A stretch of DNA of 32,767 nt from Planctomycetales bacterium (GTDB lineage Bacteria > Planctomycetota > JAKEIC01): positions 1-32,767 of the forward strand of contig JAKEIC010000161.1 of assembly GCA_022614695.1 (NCBI GenBank), read 5' to 3'. The notes beneath the pieces are model-generated. The model had not been told where the DNA came from. It saw only the letters and a list, made by a program, of their open reading frames with translations, and made no database searches. The position numbers were made by a program, and so were the translations under genes. The first letter of the stretch is position 1. Every line of letters begins with the position of its first letter. Below, piece after piece: positions 28,855 to 32,767 of the stretch.

Positions 28855-31023
28855 CTATTCCGTCCTCGCCCGCACGATCACGTCCCCCACCTCGATCCGG
28901 TCCACCACTTCGAGGCTCGCGGCATCGGCCAGGCGGCCGAAGACGGTGTAGTTCCCGTCGAGGTGCGGCGTCGATAGGTGTGTGATGAAGAGCTGGCAGC
29001 CGCCGGTGTCGGGGCCGGCGTTCGGCATGCCGAGGGTGCCGCGCGAGTAGACGCGCGGGTTCACCTCGTCCCGGATCGCGTAGCCGGCGTCGCCCCAGCC
29101 GTCCCCGCGCGGGTCTCCTCCCTGGATCACGAAGGCGGGGACGACCCGGTGGAACGCGAGGCCGTCGTAGCGGCCCGCGTCGGCGAGCGCCGCGATGTTC
29201 GCGACGTGGACCGGGGCCTCTTCCGGGAAGAGGTCGAGCACGATCGGCCCCTTCGTCGTCTCGATCCGGAGCCGCCGCGCGAGCTGCGGCACCCTCGCCC
29301 GGGTCTCCTTCGGGTCGGGAGCGCCGACGTCCGCGGGCGGAGGGAGGGTCGGCGGGGTGATCGTCTCGTCCCGGAGAGCCTTCAGCCCCGCCGCGGCGGC
29401 CTCGCGGACCGACTTGTAGGGGTCGTTGAGCGCCTCGCGGAGCACCGGCACGGCGCGGTCGTCCTTCAGGGCCGTGAGGGCCTGGAGCATGGTCACGCGC
29501 GTCTCGTACCACTCGCGTCCCGAGGAGCCGCGGAAGGCGTCCACGAGGGCGGTGACGACGTCGCGCTTCGCCTCGGCGATCTCCTCGGCGCGGCCCTTCA
29601 GGAGCTCGGCGGCGCCGCCCCGGACGGCGAGATCGGCGACGGCCAGCCCCCTCTCCGCGAGGTCGCACGCTCCGGCGAGGTCGAGCGTCTCGAGCGCCCC
29701 CATCACGGCCGCCCGGTCCCGAAGGTCGCCTTTCTCGAAGACACCGAGGAGGAACTCGGCGACGGGGACCGAGGCCGCGACATGGGTCGCCGAGGCTCGC
29801 GCCGCGGCCTCCTCGGCGGCGGCCGCCTCGGTCGCGGCCGCGTCGGGCTTCTTCCGGATCCCCTCCAGGTCGGCCCGGGCCTTGTCGCGCTCGCCCTTCG
29901 GGCCTGCGAGCGTCGCCCCCGCGGCTCCGATCGCCGACGCCCGGACGTAGGGGCTGTCCGAAGAGAGCGCGGCCCGGATCGCGGGAAGGGCCTCCGCGCC
30001 CCGGAGCGCGGCCCACGTCCCGAGCGCCGCGCGCTGGACTGTCCGGGAGCGGTCTCGGAGGCAGCGCTCGACCACGGCTTCCGTCTCCGCGCCCTTCCGC
30101 TCGGCGAGCTGCTCGAGGGCCGTCTCGCGGACGAGGGGATGGGGATCCTCGCCGGCCACGGCGCGCAGCGTCCGCGTCGTCGCGTCGTCCATCGCCTTCG
30201 CCGCGGCCCGGATGGCGGAGACGCGCACGATCCAGTCGGGGTCGAGGACGAGCCGCGCGAGGTCCGGGCCGGCCGAATCGCCGAGCACCCGCCCGAGGCC
30301 GCTCGCCCCGTAGGTGCGCGAGTATCGGTGCGGGTCCCCCGGGAGGCCCGTGGCCCGACGGAGGGCGAGGAGAAGGGCCTCCCGCCCGGCGTCGTCGAGA
30401 GGCGGTGGAGTCGCCTTCCCGCGACGTTGCCTCGGGTTCCGGAGCGCGGCGACGGCGTAGACCATCCGCCAGAGGGCCTCGGGGTCCTCCTCGCGCGCCG
30501 CGGCCCGCGCAACGTCGAGCGCCCGTTCGAGGGCGGGCATCCGGAAGAGCGCGAGCGCGGCCTCGCCCCGGATCGCGGGGGACGGGTCCCCGAGGAGGGC
30601 CGCCACCGGGCCGGCGGACCTCTCGGCGTCGCCGATCTTCCCGAGCGCCTCGATCGCCGTCGCGCGGAGGTCCTCCTCCCGGCTCCCCGCCGCGAGGCGG
30701 AGGAGCGCCGGCACGGCCTCGACGGCGCGGGCGTCCCCGTCCCGGAGCTGCCCGAGCGCGAAGAGGGCGGCGAGGACGACCTCCCCCGAACGGTCGTCCA
30801 GCGCGGCGAGGAGCGCGGACGTGTCGGAGGGGGTCCCGCCGCGTCCCAGCGCCGTCGCGGCGGCGGCGCGCACGCGCCGGTCGGGGTCCTTCCCGAGGAG
30901 TTCGGCGAGACGTCCCCCCTCCCGGACGCGGCCGTCCTCGAGCTTCGCGATCTCCCGCATCCTCTCCTCGGGCCAGGACGCGCAGCCGGCGGCGGCGAGG
31001 ACCAGCACGACGGTCCGACGCAT
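28855..31023 (-). CDS. Lipoprotein with HEAT repeats and C-terminal cyclophilin (PPIase) domain
   Basis: 722 residues. The signal ends with lipobox AAAGC (Cys14). Residues about 40-560 are armadillo/HEAT-like helical repeats (for example VRAAAATALGR, LRATAIEALGKIG, VREAAAAGLKAL). The last 145 residues are a cyclophilin-type peptidyl-prolyl isomerase with IETTKGPIVLDLFPEEAPVH, the catalytic FHRVVPAFVIQGGDP, AGPDTGGCQLFIT and LDGNYTVFGR. The catalytic FHR and QGGD are intact, so it should isomerise prolyl bonds, probably in the periplasm, with the HEAT solenoid recruiting clients. A Lys/Ala-rich coiled stretch (about 375-405) interrupts the solenoid. The ATG has no ribosome binding site; a TAGCAT box lies seven bases upstream. 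Confidence 0.93.
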   Translation of the reverse strand: MRRTVVLVLAAAGCASWPEERMREIAKLEDGRVREGGRLAELLGKDPDRRVRAAAATALGRGGTPSDTSALLAALDDRSGEVVLAALFALGQLRDGDARAVEAVPALLRLAAGSREEDLRATAIEALGKIGDAERSAGPVAALLGDPSPAIRGEAALALFRMPALERALDVARAAAREEDPEALWRMVYAVAALRNPRQRRGKATPPPLDDAGREALLLALRRATGLPGDPHRYSRTYGASGLGRVLGDSAGPDLARLVLDPDWIVRVSAIRAAAKAMDDATTRTLRAVAGEDPHPLVRETALEQLAERKGAETEAVVERCLRDRSRTVQRAALGTWAALRGAEALPAIRAALSSDSPYVRASAIGAAGATLAGPKGERDKARADLEGIRKKPDAAATEAAAAEEAAARASATHVAASVPVAEFLLGVFEKGDLRDRAAVMGALETLDLAGACDLAERGLAVADLAVRGGAAELLKGRAEEIAEAKRDVVTALVDAFRGSSGREWYETRVTMLQALTALKDDRAVPVLREALNDPYKSVREAAAAGLKALRDETITPPTLPPPADVGAPDPKETRARVPQLARRLRIETTKGPIVLDLFPEEAPVHVANIAALADAGRYDGLAFHRVVPAFVIQGGDPRGDGWGDAGYAIRDEVNPRVYSRGTLGMPNAGPDTGGCQLFITHLSTPHLDGNYTVFGRLADAASLEVVDRIEVGDVIVRARTE

Positions 31024-31046
31024 GGGGCGGATGCTACCATCCCCCC
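31024..31046. promoter_or_regulatory. Overlapping divergent leaderless promoters (HEAT-cyclophilin / EboE)
   Basis: The two start codons are 23 bp apart. ATGCTACCAT carries TACCAT on the plus strand, six bases before the EboE GTG, and TAGCAT on the minus strand, seven bases before the other ATG. No Shine-Dalgarno is present on either side. The arrangement repeats that at 27052-27071. Confidence 0.45.
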
Positions 31047-32228
31047 GTGCCCGTCTTCCGTCTCGGCGACCGGACGGTGACGCTCGGATACTCCGCGAAC
31101 GTCCGGCCCGGCCGGACTCTCGCGGACGTCCGCGCCCACCTGCGGCAGGACCTGCCGCGGGTCCGCGCCGCCGTCGCGCCCGGGCGGCCGTTCGGGGTGT
31201 GCCTCTACCTCGGGGCGGGCGCGCTCGGCGAGATCGCGGCCGACCCTCGGGCCGTGGACCGGCTGCGGGAGGACCTCGCCGCGGGTGACCTCTTCCTCTA
31301 CGCCGTGAACGCCTTCCCGCTCGGGGACTTCCATGCGCCGGTCGTGAAGGAGGCGGCGTTCCGGCCCGACTGGCGGGACCCGCGGCGCCGGGACCTGACG
31401 CTCCAGGTCGCCCGCATCGCCACGTCCCTAGTCCCCGAGGGAGCCGAGGTCGTCGTCTCGACGGTCGCCGGGGGCTTTCGTCCCGAGACGGCCGCCGCCG
31501 CCCGGCAGGAGATCGCCGAGGCGCTGGCGGCGACGGCCGGCGATCTCGCCCGGCTCGCGGCCGAGACGGGCCGGACCATCGTCCTCGCCCTCGAGCCCGA
31601 GCCCTGGACCACCTGCGAGACGGCCGACGAGGCGGCGGAGCTCCTGGACGGGCGGGTCCTCGCCGCGGCCGAGGACTCGGGGCTCGCCGACGCCGCCCGC
31701 CGGCACCTCGGGGTGAACCTCGACCTCTGCCACGCCGCCGTCGCGTTCGAGGACCCGATCGCGGCCGCTCGCATGCTCGCCCGCCGGGGGATCCGGCTCG
31801 GGAGCGTCCACGCCACCGCGGCGCTAGAGGTTCCGGGGCCGGTTGAGGGTCTCGGACGGCTGCGCCGGTTTGCCGAGCCGCGCTACCTCCACCAGGCGGT
31901 GGCGGCGGCCGGGGGGCGGGCCGTCGCGCGCTGGCGTGATCTCCCCGAGCTGCTGGCGGCCGGGCCCTCCGCCCTCGCGGGCGCCAACGAGCTGCGGGTG
32001 CACTTCCACGTGCCCCTCGATGCGCCCGACGTCGGCGGCCTCCCGACCACCGCCCCGCTCACGCGCGACGCGCTGCGGGCGATCCTCGCCGAGGGTCTGA
32101 CCGCCCGGGTGATCGCCGAGACCTACACGTGGGGCGCGGGCCCCCTCGCCGATCCGGGCGACCTGCCCGCGCGCCTCGCCCGCGAGCTCCTCTGGCTCGT
32201 GCGCGAGCTCGGGCTCTCGCCGGGGTAG
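31047..32228 (+). CDS. eboE: EboE-type TIM-barrel metabolite traffic protein
   Basis: 393 residues resembling EboE, a sugar-phosphate-isomerase-like TIM barrel of the eboABCDEF cluster, which is linked to moving precursor metabolites toward the periplasm. Diagnostic segments are LGYSANVRPGRTLADV (about 13-28), AVNAFPLGDFHAPVVKEAAF (95-114) with RPDWRDPRRRDLT, a VSTVAGGF strand, ALEPEPWTTCET and NLDLCHAAVAFEDP (metal-site region). No other ebo genes are visible here, so either the cluster continues elsewhere or the protein acts alone. GTG start with no ribosome binding site, diverging from the HEAT-cyclophilin gene. The gene converges with the LptF/LptG gene across a long inverted repeat. Confidence 0.85.
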   Translation: MPVFRLGDRTVTLGYSANVRPGRTLADVRAHLRQDLPRVRAAVAPGRPFGVCLYLGAGALGEIAADPRAVDRLREDLAAGDLFLYAVNAFPLGDFHAPVVKEAAFRPDWRDPRRRDLTLQVARIATSLVPEGAEVVVSTVAGGFRPETAAAARQEIAEALAATAGDLARLAAETGRTIVLALEPEPWTTCETADEAAELLDGRVLAAAEDSGLADAARRHLGVNLDLCHAAVAFEDPIAAARMLARRGIRLGSVHATAALEVPGPVEGLGRLRRFAEPRYLHQAVAAAGGRAVARWRDLPELLAAGPSALAGANELRVHFHVPLDAPDVGGLPTTAPLTRDALRAILAEGLTARVIAETYTWGAGPLADPGDLPARLARELLWLVRELGLSPG

Positions 32229-32235
32229 CCAGGAC

Positions 32236-32356
32236 GATCCGTGAACCGCAGAGACGCGGAGAGCGCGGAGAGAGCAGCACGGCAATCAGGGTCGGCATGC
32301 CCCCTCCGTCTCCCTCGTGCCTCTGCGGCCTCTGCGTCTCTGCGGTTAGTGATCCG
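32236..32356. repeat. Long imperfect inverted repeat between convergent genes
   Basis: AACCGCAGAGACGC (32244-32257) is the exact reverse complement of 32334-32347, and the similarity continues inward as GAG-rich against CTC-rich arms (cGGAGAGCGCGGAG facing CTCTGCGGCCTCTG). Near-copies of this CCGCAGAGACGC-type repeat are common between convergent genes in many GC-rich environmental genomes. It could form a long hairpin acting as a bidirectional terminator. Confidence 0.75.
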
Positions 32357-32358
32357 GT

Positions 32359-32767
32359 CTACGTCGGCAGAGTCTCCCACCGCGCGAGCCCCAGCGCGGC
32401 GAAGATCCCGAGCGGCGCCCAGCCGGCCAGCGCCGGCGGCACGAGCCCCCGGCTCCCGAGCTCCGCTGCCACGGCCTGCACGACGAAGTACGCCCCGCAC
32501 ACGGCCCCCGCGAGCAGCGGGCCGAGGAGGACCGTGCGCGCCTCCCGCGCGAGCACGAGCGGGAGCCCGACGAGGAGCAGCGCCAGGTGCGCCAGCGGGT
32601 GGGCCAGCCTCGCGTGGAGCTCCACCCGCGGGCCCGGCGCCTCCGGGAGCCGCGCCGAGTCGCGGGCCAGGACCGTCAGCGACCGGAATCGGCCCTCCTG
32701 GCCCCCCGCCTCCACGTCGTAGGGGAGGAGGTCGGTCCCGATGTAGTCGAGGCTCTCGAACCGGTCG
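32359..32767 (-). CDS. LptF/LptG-family permease, C-terminal part (5' end cut by window)
   Basis: The visible 135 residues are the C-terminal end of a YjgP/YjgQ-type lipopolysaccharide-export permease. The beta-jellyroll end has YDVEAGGQEGRFRSLTVLAR, followed by the typical membrane hairpin LHARLAHPLAHLALLLVGLPLVL, where the R.(A/P)xPLaxLxxxLxxxPL pattern is diagnostic. Two more membrane helices (LLGPLLAGAVCGAYFVVQAV and GWAPLGIFAALGL) follow. LptF and LptG pair with LptB to extract LPS from the inner membrane. I cannot tell LptF from LptG on this fragment. Its presence implies a diderm organism. Confidence 0.88.
   Translation of the reverse strand, partial: DRFESLDYIGTDLLPYDVEAGGQEGRFRSLTVLARDSARLPEAPGPRVELHARLAHPLAHLALLLVGLPLVLAREARTVLLGPLLAGAVCGAYFVVQAVAAELGSRGLVPPALAGWAPLGIFAALGLARWETLPT

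Overview
The window is a GC-rich (roughly 70 %) bacterial chromosome segment. Ser/Thr kinases fused to TPR repeats, many small lipoproteins built from propeller or Ig-like repeats (TIG, FN3, Kelch), a sigma-54 activator and an EboE-type protein suggest an uncultured Myxococcota, Planctomycetota, Acidobacteriota or similar lineage. The sequence alone does not fix the phylum.

Region 1 (1-7.6 kb): a sigma-54 regulator (3293-5197) sits among four lipoprotein or exported-protein genes (1172, 2163, 2959, 5484). Each of the four has a sigma-54-like -24/-12 promoter upstream containing GGCACG. Four copies of one 26-bp palindrome with a CGGGAG core lie upstream of three of them. This looks like a local enhancer-driven regulon.

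Region 2 (7.7-13.9 kb): a seven-bladed propeller lipoprotein, a Ser/Thr kinase with six TPRs, a beta-barrel-like exported protein and a seven-Kelch lipoprotein.

Region 3 (14.0-22.1 kb): a mobile element ending at a 3' fragment of tRNA-Cys, next to a tyrosine recombinase, an XRE regulator with a leaderless promoter, and an excisionase-like HTH gene. Its cargo is one co-directional operon (14391-19359) closed by an intrinsic terminator. It encodes two paralogous two-domain beta-clamp-like proteins, a zinc-ribbon protein, an MGTRA-type protein, a DUF2314-like protein, a SymE-like toxin and small unknowns. From the fourth gene on, every intergenic gap holds a type II hammerhead ribozyme or a pseudoknotted relative, placed just after one stop codon and just before the next ribosome binding site. 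Three copies have fully canonical cores, one is nearly canonical, and three share a variant CGGA(U)GAG core. The operon transcript therefore probably cuts itself into single-gene messages. This is the most striking system in the window.

Region 4 (22.1-32.8 kb): a second TPR kinase lacking its N-lobe and catalytic loop directly after the tRNA fragment; then chromosomal genes: thioredoxin-like YyaL/DUF255 protein, family-5 uracil-DNA glycosylase, EVE-domain protein, flavin reductase-like protein, a lipoprotein, a HEAT-repeat/cyclophilin lipoprotein, EboE, and the end of an LptF/LptG permease. Two divergent gene pairs here have start codons only 20-23 bp apart with overlapping -10-like boxes, which implies leaderless mRNAs.
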